A stretch of 64,000 bases of DNA from Crateriforma conspicua (GTDB taxonomy: Bacteria > Planctomycetota > Planctomycetia > Pirellulales > Pirellulaceae): assembly GCF_007752935.1 (NCBI RefSeq), contig NZ_CP036319.1, positions 5,932,501 to 5,996,500 of the forward strand, read 5' to 3'. The notes below the pieces were generated by a model. It had not been told where the DNA came from. It did no database searches and saw only the letters and a list, made by a program, of their open reading frames with translations. The position numbers and the translations under genes are program-made. How positions within the stretch are numbered: position 1 is the stretch's first letter; each line of letters begins with the position of its first letter. This document shows, piece by piece, positions 18,092 through 26,500 of the stretch.

Positions 18092-19486
18092 TCAGCCCCA
18101 GGTCAATTGTGATCGTCCAACCGGAAGATCCACGCAAACGATCAGATTGCCGCGTTCAGAACAGTACGATCCTGGCCGCAGCGTGCGCCGATCGGTGACA
18201 CGATCCAGTGGCTGCTTCCGATCACCAAACCAAAACCGATCTGCGTCCACGCCGTCCAACTGAACGGTGAAGTCGCCCGTCGCATGAACGGCGTCGAACT
18301 GATAGCCACTTTGAAGGGGCCGGATGGTCGTGCATTGCTTGGCCGCCCAGTACGACGCGATCTCGCTGACCTTCATCCAGTGAATCTGATCACCGTAGTG
18401 TTCCGCTAGCGAAAGAACGTTTCGCTGAAACGCCTGGAAACCCGACTTCGTTCCGTTGCAGTACATCCCCGGCCAGTGGCACAGCATCACCGCAGGTTGC
18501 CGCCGCTGGATCAGTTCTGCCATCCGGCCGGACTGTCCATCGCGTGTCACGTAACGGTCCGGTTCCGATTCACCGTCACCTTGCCAACCGCCATACCAAT
18601 CCCCCGTGCCCGCGGGAACGTTGACGGTGACGTTCGACATATCTCCATCGGCACCGACAAACTCCAGCTCCGGTTCAGTGCTTTGTTCGCCCTGACGCAC
18701 GTACTTGAAGTAGTGCGGTAGGGATGCACCATAAACATCACGCACGGCTTGGTGGGTTGCGATCGGCAACTTTTGCTTCACGCGATTGCCAAAACCGCCC
18801 GGCGTTGTGATTCCCTGACAAGGCAGATCGCAGTTTTTTAGGATCCGAAGTGCGTAAGCCAAATACTCCGTCAAGTGATCCACGCTGACATCGTTCTGCG
18901 GAAACGAGTTTTCCATCGTCCCGTCATTGATCGCTTCGATCGGACGTCCGGTTCGAAGATCAAGCACGCGGGTGTGAGAAATCATTTCTGGGTGAATGTC
19001 CCAGTTCGGCAACATCAGCGTGCGAACCAAATCCAAGCTGTCGCGCAACTGTCGTCGGGACCAACCGGGCAACATTCGATCCATCCAACCGACACAAGCG
19101 GGGTAGGGCACCACGCTGTACTTTCCCTTCACCCCATGTTCGGCACACCATTGCCCAAACTCGCGAACAAAGTCGTCGGGAATCTCCGCCGGCCAAGTTC
19201 GCCAGGGTTTCTGGTATTCCGCGCGCCCCGGCCATGCGGTTGCAAATTGCGGCGTACAGAAATAGCCCATGTTCACCAGGCAAGTCGAGTCATCAATGAT
19301 GAACGACACGGGCACTCGGTCCCTCGGCAACAAGACCTGCGCGGCGGTCGACTGCACCGTATCAGCGGCGGGCGAATCGGCCTGCGTCTGTCCCGATGCG
19401 GCCAAACACGTTGCCGCGGATGCCGCAATAAAACCGCGACGATCCGTGCGACCGTTCCGAGTCAGCGTCAAACGCGAAGCGTTCAT
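18092..19486 (-). CDS. Exported protein, possibly polysaccharide deacetylase-like
   Basis: 464 residues. The N-terminus TDRRGFIAASAATCLAASG is a Tat-type leader. The next part has features of an NodB-like barrel: PVSFIIDDSTCL with paired aspartates early in the domain, HGVKGKYSVVPYP, and WDIHPEMISHTRVLD, where H-x-E-x-x-x-H could bind a metal. A later segment, MLCHWPGMYCNGTKSGFQAF, could supply a catalytic histidine. The match to deacetylases is weak and I give it as a structural guess. ATG 19486 has AGGAG eight bases upstream. The gene ends four bases from the convergent transporter gene. Confidence 0.6.
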   Translation of the reverse strand: MNASRLTLTRNGRTDRRGFIAASAATCLAASGQTQADSPAADTVQSTAAQVLLPRDRVPVSFIIDDSTCLVNMGYFCTPQFATAWPGRAEYQKPWRTWPAEIPDDFVREFGQWCAEHGVKGKYSVVPYPACVGWMDRMLPGWSRRQLRDSLDLVRTLMLPNWDIHPEMISHTRVLDLRTGRPIEAINDGTMENSFPQNDVSVDHLTEYLAYALRILKNCDLPCQGITTPGGFGNRVKQKLPIATHQAVRDVYGASLPHYFKYVRQGEQSTEPELEFVGADGDMSNVTVNVPAGTGDWYGGWQGDGESEPDRYVTRDGQSGRMAELIQRRQPAVMLCHWPGMYCNGTKSGFQAFQRNVLSLAEHYGDQIHWMKVSEIASYWAAKQCTTIRPLQSGYQFDAVHATGDFTVQLDGVDADRFWFGDRKQPLDRVTDRRTLRPGSYCSERGNLIVCVDLPVGRSQLTWG

Positions 19487-19623
19487 CCGAAGTTCTCCTG
19501 GTGGGTCAGACGATTTTTTGCCAGCGGCGCGCCCCGAGGTGCTAGCCTTTCCTGCCCAATGGCAGGGGGCATCCTGTCCAGCGTTTCGCACGTACCGTTC
19601 ACGCGCCAACCACAGAGCATACC

Positions 19624-21324
19624 GTGTCCAACAAATTTGATGATTTTGAGGACTCTCGATCCGAACAAGGACTCCGACGTCTGCTGAACCCGGCGAACCT
19701 GGGCAGCGCGGCTGTTCTTATTGCTGGAGGACTGATCGGGCTGGCGGCCTGGGTCTTTTTGTTCTGCCGAATCGAAGTCCCCAGTCGACATATCGCCGTC
19801 TTGACCAAAAAGACCGGCGACGACCTGACCAATGAAACGGAAATCGTCAGTGCCGCCGACTTCGGGAAGTTCAAAGGCATCCAAGAAAAGGTGCTGACCG
19901 AAGGACGCTATTTTTACAACCCATGGAACTGGGATTGGGATGTCGTTCCGCAGGTGGAGATTCCTGAGAATCGCTTGGGCGTTCGCATTCGCTTGTATGG
20001 CGACGATCTGGGTTACGGCAATTTGATTGCCGATACGGATTCGAAAAAGGGCATTTCAACCGAAGTCCTGCGTCCGGGACGTTATCCGATCAACGGCGTC
20101 GTCTACGAAGCCGGCAGGGAGCCCGATCCGTTTCGTGACAACTACATCGAACTGATCGAATTGCACGAACCTGTGGTTATCCCGGCCGGATTCAAAGGCG
20201 TGGTCACGCTTTTGTCTGCACCACTTGCCGATGACCCCAACCAACTGATCGTTGAAACAGGCCGCCGCGGTGTTCAACAGAAGACACTGGATCCCGGTGT
20301 TTACTACATCAACCCGTACGTCCAACGTGTTTCTCTGGTCGACTGCCGCAGCCAGCGGTTCAACCTCAGCACCGGCGGCGAAATGGGCTTTCCCAGTCGA
20401 GACGGATTCTGGGTCAAACTGGACGGCCGAATCGAATTTCGCGTCAATCCCGATCGGGCCGCCGAAGTCTTTGTGACTTACAACGATTCGGACAACGACG
20501 ACGGCTTGGACGCACGAGTCGAACAGGAAATCATCCAGAAAATCATTCTGCCCAATGCCCGTTCGTTCTGCCGACTTCGCGGTAGTGATAACTCCGGCCG
20601 CGATTTCATCTTGGGCGAAAAGCGTTTGCAGTTTCAAAAGGATTTCCAAAAGGAACTGGAGCAAACCTGTGAGCAACAGGGAATTGAAATCGTCCAAGCG
20701 TTGATCACACGTATCAGCCCGCCGCAACAGATCGCTTTGCCCGTGCGTGAACGTCAAATCGCCGTTCAGCAGGCGGCCCAGTATCAAAAAGAAATCGAGC
20801 AACAGGCCAGCGAACAACAGTTGCGAATGGAACAAGAACTGGTCAAACGCAAGGAGGTTTTGGTCGAAGCAGATCGAGAGGTCGTGACGCTGACCACCGA
20901 AGCCCAGCGACAACAGGACGTCGCCGTGATCGAAGCCAACCAACGCAAGAAGGTTGCCGAAACGGAATTGTCAGCCGCCAATGACCAAGCCGAAGCCGTC
21001 CGAGCACGCGGGGTCGCGGCGGCCGACGTGATCAAGTTTGGCAACGAAGCAGAAGCGGCCGGCTGGGCCAAGGCCGTGGAAGCCTACGGTGGCAGCGGCG
21101 ACGAATACGCACGCTGGGTGATGCTTCGCAAGATGGCCCCCGCGTTCCGCAAGATGATGGTCAACACGGCGGACAGCCCGCTGATGAACATCTTTGACGA
21201 ATTCAACCAGATCCCCGAATCGGCGGCCACGGAATCGGACAGTGCCGTTACTCGCGACACTCCATCGAACCAACCGTCCAATCAACGCGACGAAACTCTG
21301 ACCAAAGCCGGAGAAGACCAGTGA
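19624..21324 (+). CDS. SPFH/band-7 membrane protein, first of a pair
   Basis: 566 residues, GTG start. One transmembrane helix near residues 31-52 (AAVLIAGGLIGLAAWVFLFC) is followed by an SPFH/prohibitin-like region (about 55-390) and a coiled coil (about 385-480) rich in Gln, Glu, Lys and Val (QYQKEIEQQASEQQLRMEQE). The Ala/Glu-rich stretch after it (NDQAEAVRARGVAAADVIKFGNEAEAAG) is typical of flotillin-like proteins. The last 50 residues are polar. Such proteins form large membrane-bound oligomers that organise membrane domains or proteases. The gene overlaps its downstream SPFH neighbour by four bases, so the two probably form a mixed complex. Confidence 0.82.
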   Translation: MSNKFDDFEDSRSEQGLRRLLNPANLGSAAVLIAGGLIGLAAWVFLFCRIEVPSRHIAVLTKKTGDDLTNETEIVSAADFGKFKGIQEKVLTEGRYFYNPWNWDWDVVPQVEIPENRLGVRIRLYGDDLGYGNLIADTDSKKGISTEVLRPGRYPINGVVYEAGREPDPFRDNYIELIELHEPVVIPAGFKGVVTLLSAPLADDPNQLIVETGRRGVQQKTLDPGVYYINPYVQRVSLVDCRSQRFNLSTGGEMGFPSRDGFWVKLDGRIEFRVNPDRAAEVFVTYNDSDNDDGLDARVEQEIIQKIILPNARSFCRLRGSDNSGRDFILGEKRLQFQKDFQKELEQTCEQQGIEIVQALITRISPPQQIALPVRERQIAVQQAAQYQKEIEQQASEQQLRMEQELVKRKEVLVEADREVVTLTTEAQRQQDVAVIEANQRKKVAETELSAANDQAEAVRARGVAAADVIKFGNEAEAAGWAKAVEAYGGSGDEYARWVMLRKMAPAFRKMMVNTADSPLMNIFDEFNQIPESAATESDSAVTRDTPSNQPSNQRDETLTKAGEDQ

Positions 21325-22904
21325 ATTTTCGCATGGCAAAATCCTCCATCGGATTGATCTTTAGCAGCTTGTGGGTCGTGCTGGGATTGTTCCTTGCATT
21401 CCAGTGGTTCGTCTGCCGCAAATATGTCCCCGAGGGCCATAGCTTGCTGCTGCGTTACAAAGGCCCCCTTTTGTTACCAGCCAATGAACCGGAGCCGGGT
21501 CGATTGTCACGTGGCAACGAAGTCGGTGTGCATGAGCAGATGCGTGGCCCCGGCCGCCACTTTTTCAACCCGATCTACTGGGAACGACGAGTCGTTCCGG
21601 ACATCGTCATCGGGCCTGGTGAAATTGGTGTGGTGACCAGCAAAATTGGTGAACCGTTGCCGCCGGGTGAATTCCTGGTCGACGGTGATCTGCAGGGCGA
21701 AAATCGAGCCCGACATCAGGGCATCTTGCGCAAGGTGTTCGGACCTGGTCGCTATCGCGCCAATCCGTACGCCTACGAGTTCAAGATTGTCGAAACGGAG
21801 ATCACCAACTTCAGCAGCCAGGAAAAAATCAGTGGCTGGGTGGAAATCCCGACTGGTTTTGTTGGCGTCGTCACGATGCAAGCCGGCAATCAGGCACTGG
21901 GCATCAGCCCGGGCACCCAGGACAAGGTTCTGCAGCCGGGTCTGTATCCGATCAATCCTCGTGAACAGCAGATTGACGTCATCAAAGTGGGATACACCGA
22001 AGCCAGCATCCAGGTCGAAAAGAAGCTGGACGGCCAAGGCAATTCTCTTTATGACGAACAGGGTGAACCACTGGCCATTGCGGACACGGGTATCAATTTC
22101 CCCAGTAACGATGGCTTTGACATCCAACTGGACTTCAGTGCGATCTGGGGCGTCATGCCCGAAAACGCTCCAGAAATTGTGCGTCTGTTCGGGAACATCG
22201 AAGCCGTTCGCCAGAAGGTGATCGAACCGCAAAGCGAAAGCATCTGCCGGAACAACGGGTCGAAGATGGGAGCGGTTGAATTGTTGGTGGGCGAATCACG
22301 CGAAGCGTTTCAAACTGCCGTCAGCGATGAGTTCAAAAACGTCTTGGACGACAAACATATCTCGCTGCTGTACGGGCTGGTGCGTCACATCTATATCCCC
22401 CAGAACGTCCGCGCACCGATCCAGAAGGGCTACGTTTCCGAAGAACTTCGTCTGACTCGTGACGAAGAAACCAAGACGGCACGCATCGAAGCCAATTTGC
22501 GGGAAGCCGAACGAAAGGTGGAACTGGAAGCCGAAAGGATCCGAGTCGAAACCGAACGCTTGAAAGCCAGCGTGATGGCCGAGGGTGAAAAGAAGGCACG
22601 TGAAATCGAAGCGGAAACCAAACAGTTGGTCGCCGCCATCGATCGGGAAACCGCCGACTTGGACGCCCAGAAGACGGTCGTCCTGGGGCGTGCCGATGCC
22701 GAGGCCGAACAGATGTCCAAAGAGGCCGAAGCCGACAAGTTCCGATTGGCGGTCGAAGCGTTTGGTTCGCCCACCGCGTACAACAAATGGCAATTTGCCG
22801 AAGAATTGCCGGAAGCCCTGGATCTGCAGCTGTTCTATGCCGGCGAAGGAACGCTGTGGACCGATTTGAAGGGCGTCCAGCCCACACTGCCTTTGAAAAA
22901 ATAG
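21321..22904 (+). CDS. SPFH/band-7 membrane protein, second of a pair
   Basis: 527 residues. The GTG start overlaps the stop of the first SPFH gene (GTGA) and has GGAGAAG just upstream; an ATG four codons later is an alternative. A transmembrane helix lies near residues 10-30 (IGLIFSSLWVVLGLFLAFQW), followed by an SPFH region and a long Glu/Lys/Ala coiled coil (about 370-475; EANLREAERKVELEAERIRV). Like its partner it is expected to face the periplasm or outer leaflet as part of an oligomeric ring. It is not a recent duplicate, because identity to the first protein is low by eye. Confidence 0.82.
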   Translation: MNFRMAKSSIGLIFSSLWVVLGLFLAFQWFVCRKYVPEGHSLLLRYKGPLLLPANEPEPGRLSRGNEVGVHEQMRGPGRHFFNPIYWERRVVPDIVIGPGEIGVVTSKIGEPLPPGEFLVDGDLQGENRARHQGILRKVFGPGRYRANPYAYEFKIVETEITNFSSQEKISGWVEIPTGFVGVVTMQAGNQALGISPGTQDKVLQPGLYPINPREQQIDVIKVGYTEASIQVEKKLDGQGNSLYDEQGEPLAIADTGINFPSNDGFDIQLDFSAIWGVMPENAPEIVRLFGNIEAVRQKVIEPQSESICRNNGSKMGAVELLVGESREAFQTAVSDEFKNVLDDKHISLLYGLVRHIYIPQNVRAPIQKGYVSEELRLTRDEETKTARIEANLREAERKVELEAERIRVETERLKASVMAEGEKKAREIEAETKQLVAAIDRETADLDAQKTVVLGRADAEAEQMSKEAEADKFRLAVEAFGSPTAYNKWQFAEELPEALDLQLFYAGEGTLWTDLKGVQPTLPLKK

Positions 22905-23061
22905 GGATCGCGGACACACCCATCGTCTCCGCAGCGGTTGAAAATCGCCGCAGCCACGGACAGACGCGGCCGCTATAGTGGGACCACGATGTGCAAGACG
23001 GCGATTCCGGACGAATCGCCCGTCGGCCCGTGACGGTAGACTCGGACGCTCGGTCATTCCA

Positions 23062-23091
23062 TTGACAGGGCGTTTGACGTCCGCCTTAAGC
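23062..23091 (+). promoter_or_regulatory. Possible sigma-70-like promoter of the thioredoxin gene
   Basis: A perfect TTGACA hexamer (23062-23067) is followed after 18 bases by TTAAGC (23086-23091), a weak match to TATAAT. It lies about 60 bases before the thioredoxin start. Planctomycete promoters are poorly defined, so this is only a candidate. Confidence 0.3.
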
Positions 23092-23153
23092 CTTCAATCC
23101 TTGATGTCCGGTTCGGGCATCTTTCCCTGGCCCTGTTCGGCAAGACTGTTTCC

Positions 23154-23570
23154 ATGAGATCCGTTCTGACCACCATTGCTTTGTCGTCACTGATCATCGC
23201 TCCCGTTGCCATGATGGCCGGATGCAATTCAGAAACAGCGGTGGTGGAAATGGACGACGAAACGACCATCACCCCTGACGCATTTGAAGCCACCGTGAAC
23301 CAGGACCAACTGGTTTTGGTGAAGTTCGGGGCTCCCTGGTGCGGCCCCTGCCGGATGATCGACGAAGAATTGCCCAAACTGGCCGGTGGCATGGGTTCGG
23401 ACTTGGAAATCCTGCGAATCAACGTCGACAACAACCCCGACTTGGCAAGCGAATACGGCGCCACATCAATTCCGAAGATGGTGCTGTTTCGTAACGGTTC
23501 GGTCGTCAGCGATCGCGTCGGTTACATGTCGGCCGGCGAATTAGAATCCTGGATCAGCAACGTCCAGTAA
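23154..23570 (+). CDS. Thioredoxin-fold lipoprotein
   Basis: 138 residues. The leader ends in a lipobox-like MAGC (C24), so the protein is probably lipid-anchored outside the inner membrane. The rest is a compact thioredoxin domain with the active site WCGPC, the usual LRINVDNNPDLASEYGATSIP segment with the cis-proline, and a C-terminal helix (GELESWISNV). It should act as a disulfide reductase in the periplasm, with an electron source that is not encoded nearby. The gene converges on the GH10 gene, and the 46 bases between them hold a GC-rich inverted repeat without a T tract. Confidence 0.88.
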   Translation: MRSVLTTIALSSLIIAPVAMMAGCNSETAVVEMDDETTITPDAFEATVNQDQLVLVKFGAPWCGPCRMIDEELPKLAGGMGSDLEILRINVDNNPDLASEYGATSIPKMVLFRNGSVVSDRVGYMSAGELESWISNVQ

Positions 23571-23616
23571 GCTCCGTCCCCGTCAATGGCGGGCCGCATC
23601 GCTTTCCCGCCCGACT

Positions 23617-25413
23617 CTATTTCGCCTGGCCGGTTTGTTCCGGTTCGTCCAGGACAATTCTGGCCTCTTGATCGGCCGTCACTGTAAAACGCCCGACGAC
23701 ACTTCGCGCCGATGTTTTCGTCCGGACTGTCACCTCGTGGTCGCCGTGAAAAACGCGAGCAACGCATTCGCCTGTGGCATCGGTCACGGCCGTTTCATCG
23801 GTCCACCAACGATCCAACACCAGTTTTTGCCAGACCTTTCCGTTGGGCTTGATCGTCCAATTGGTGCGGTACATCGCGCCGCGGGGCCGCCACATGTCGC
23901 CTTCCCAAAAACCCCATGTCGTCAGTCCCGTCGTGGACGGGTGCGCAAAAATCGCCGTCATGAAGTCCTCGGTGAACTCAGCCTGAGTCACCTCGTCATC
24001 GGTGTCCACGTCGAATTCGGTGACTTCGATTGGTAAACCAAAATCGTCCAACCGATCCAAGACCTCCCAAATCTGCTGCGGCGTCAAAAGACTTTCGGTG
24101 AAGTGCCCCTGAACGCCGATGCCTTCGACGGCACCACCGTCGGCCAGGATCTGCTTGATCCTACGAATGTACTGGTCCAGGTATTCCTGACGCTTGGCTC
24201 CGCCGGTCAACAAGCCGTACTCATTGATGAACCAGCGGACGTCGGGACGCCGACGATTCGCGAGATTGAAGACTTCGGCATAAAACTTGTTGCCTAAAAC
24301 GTCCCCGACCAATTCATCGTCACGCAATTCATTGATGGCGTCCCAGACAAAACACTTCAGATGCCGTGTCTCGTCCAGGGCATCTTCCATTGCCGTGACC
24401 ACTTGCTTTCGAAACAGTGAAGCATCCTTGCGATTGGCGACGACGCGTTTCGGGATGTAGCGGGGATACAGCAACAGGTGCGTCTTCAGTTCCAAATCCG
24501 TCGACGCCGCCCAGCGAGCAACGGCATTGCTTCGATCCAAGCCCTCAGGAGAATCCGTTCCCCAGTCCGCCCAGTAACGTGGCAGGGTCACGCGATTGAA
24601 GTTGCGCAGGGTTTCACGGCGAAAGCGTTGCCCGGCATCGTCGTTGCGATTGGGCACATCACCAACAAACGTGCCAAACGCATAGGCATGTTTTTGTTGG
24701 CGAATCGTCACCGCGCAGTCGGGAACAGGGTTCCCAAGGGTATCGGTCACTCGGATACGAAGATCACTTTGGCGGTGCCGGCGAATCCGATCGTCGGCCA
24801 TCTGCTTCCACGTCAGGTCCGCAAAACGGCCAGGATAAAACAGCTTTTGTTTTGGCAACAATGCATCGGGCGTCTGGCCGTGACGACGAAACTTCAGGTC
24901 GCGAATTTCTAATCGCTGTTGATGAGCGGCCAGTTGCAGTGAGGCGCGGAACTGATCGGCCGGAAAGTCCTGTTCGGCGCGAAAGTTGATCGCAAAATCA
25001 TGCCAGACATTCGGCACCGCCAAAGTTCGAAATCCATTGTTCGCTTGGATCGCACGCCAAGGATCGTCTTTGGAAACCGTCACATGGATGGTCCCGGAAT
25101 TCTGATTGCCGGCGTCAACCGTTCGCGCTGAAAAGCAAACCGAAAAAGCATCACCTTTGCGAATGGGCCGACCGATCATGGGCGACTGCAATTGAATCGC
25201 CCAGGCGTCCTGTCCGTCAAGCGGCGAATCCACTTCTAAAACCCCGCCGGATCGCAGCACACGGCCTCCGTTGGGCCGAACGACTGTGGCAAAGGTGTCT
25301 GGACCGGCAATCAGTGCCGAATCTTGAGCGGATACCGACAACGGCCAGCTGGAAAACAGAACCAGCACCGAAATCCAAGCATGCAAACGCGTGCGGAAAA
25401 CCCAAGAGAACAT
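23617..25413 (-). CDS. Secreted glycoside hydrolase family 10 (endo-xylanase-like)
   Basis: 598 residues with a signal peptide (about 1-30, ending VSA/QDS). Residues 35-200 look like a beta-rich carbohydrate-binding part. The family 10 barrel follows at about 250-540: the acid/base is E362 in FVWDAINE and the nucleophile is E466 in IEVTEFDVD, 104 residues apart as expected for GH10. Other GH10 features are KTHLLLYPRYIP and GIGVQGHF. The C-terminal 60 residues form a small domain without a recognised name. GH10 enzymes cut beta-1,4-xylan or related polysaccharides, which fits a marine or plant-litter planctomycete. The ATG at 25413 starts the leader; an earlier TTG is unlikely. Confidence 0.88.
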   Translation of the reverse strand: MFSWVFRTRLHAWISVLVLFSSWPLSVSAQDSALIAGPDTFATVVRPNGGRVLRSGGVLEVDSPLDGQDAWAIQLQSPMIGRPIRKGDAFSVCFSARTVDAGNQNSGTIHVTVSKDDPWRAIQANNGFRTLAVPNVWHDFAINFRAEQDFPADQFRASLQLAAHQQRLEIRDLKFRRHGQTPDALLPKQKLFYPGRFADLTWKQMADDRIRRHRQSDLRIRVTDTLGNPVPDCAVTIRQQKHAYAFGTFVGDVPNRNDDAGQRFRRETLRNFNRVTLPRYWADWGTDSPEGLDRSNAVARWAASTDLELKTHLLLYPRYIPKRVVANRKDASLFRKQVVTAMEDALDETRHLKCFVWDAINELRDDELVGDVLGNKFYAEVFNLANRRRPDVRWFINEYGLLTGGAKRQEYLDQYIRRIKQILADGGAVEGIGVQGHFTESLLTPQQIWEVLDRLDDFGLPIEVTEFDVDTDDEVTQAEFTEDFMTAIFAHPSTTGLTTWGFWEGDMWRPRGAMYRTNWTIKPNGKVWQKLVLDRWWTDETAVTDATGECVARVFHGDHEVTVRTKTSARSVVGRFTVTADQEARIVLDEPEQTGQAK

Positions 25414-25641
25414 AGTCGTGCTCGGCAACCAGAAAGATGCGGATCAACGCGGACGGTCGGAGACATCCCATTGAAGTCCACAATCACCTGCGACGCCATG
25501 GTGCGACGATGCGGTGCTTCCTTTCGTCCATCTGCGTGGCCGCCGGCTTGCTCGATCCAAGGACAATGTCGTGGCTTGACCGCCATTGCGAACGAGATTA
25601 ACCCGCCTGAACCCACCACATTTGTGGGTGCGAACACCGGC

Positions 25642-26271
25642 TCAGCGACGAATGGATGACCATGGCAGCCACCCCAAACGTGCTCGATCGATTCGATTGG
25701 CGGAATGCTGAATGGTGCCAGAATAATACGGACCGGTTCCCAAGCACTTGCGATACTCTTGGTACCCGTCGGCACGCATCATCCCGGAATGCCAAATGGC
25801 GGCACCACCTTCTTTTTCCCAGGCGAACATCGATAGCTTGGCGACGCCGTATTGGGTGCCGCGGATGCAAAGATGGACATCGGGCAACGCATCCACATCG
25901 GTGATGCCGATGTCGTCGTACTGCGAATCCGTGCCGAATGCGGCCAAGCCCGCTTCCACGACAACGTCCGCGTCGTCTCTGGAATCTACCAAACGAACGC
26001 CCTGGGAAATCATCTTTTCCCGAATGCGATACGTGACATACCCGTCCTTTTCAGCGCCAAGTGACCGGGTATCCAAGTAGCAACGGCGCCCCAGAAGAGG
26101 CTGGAAGTCAAACGAGCAGACAACCGAATCCACCGATGAACTGAGCAACAATTGCTGTGATCCGGTTGCCGACGTATTGGTGCTGTGAACGATCGAACGA
26201 CAACCACCACAAGATGCGACCGACAGCAACAGCGGCAAGATCAACCATCGACGTCGTCTTGGTGATGCCAT
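25642..26271 (-). CDS. Lipoprotein of unknown function
   Basis: 209 residues. The N-terminus has four arginines and then a hydrophobic stretch ending in a lipobox (SVASC, C21). The mature part includes GYVTYRIREKMISQGVRLVD and DDADVVVEAGLAAFGTDSQY. This pattern, a helix that aligns with one in many lipoproteins that assemble or stabilise outer-membrane parts, is not enough to assign a function. ATG 26271 is chosen because GGAG lies a few bases upstream and the leader starts there. It stands alone between the GH10 gene and metH, all on the minus strand. Confidence 0.7.
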   Translation of the reverse strand: MASPRRRRWLILPLLLSVASCGGCRSIVHSTNTSATGSQQLLLSSSVDSVVCSFDFQPLLGRRCYLDTRSLGAEKDGYVTYRIREKMISQGVRLVDSRDDADVVVEAGLAAFGTDSQYDDIGITDVDALPDVHLCIRGTQYGVAKLSMFAWEKEGGAAIWHSGMMRADGYQEYRKCLGTGPYYSGTIQHSANRIDRARLGWLPWSSIRR

Positions 26272-26500
26272 TCCAATCTCCAACCCTGTTCGGTCGCTCC
26301 GGCGGCGCGGCCGGTCGAACATCATCGTTCCGATGCGATCGTCCACACTGAACAGGCGTCGCCCATCGCCCTATCACCGGCCCCATCCATAGGGCCGCCG
26401 TTACAGGCAACTTCGGTCGCATCGATCCGATCATCGAAGCTTGCCGCAGCCAACCGGCAAACTTTTCCCAATGATCATGACCCGTCGGTATATCCAACGC

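Noticed and set aside
23587-23611. GC-rich inverted repeat between thioredoxin and GH10 genes as a bidirectional terminator
   Set aside because: The stem is only six or seven bases with a long loop and no T run on either side.
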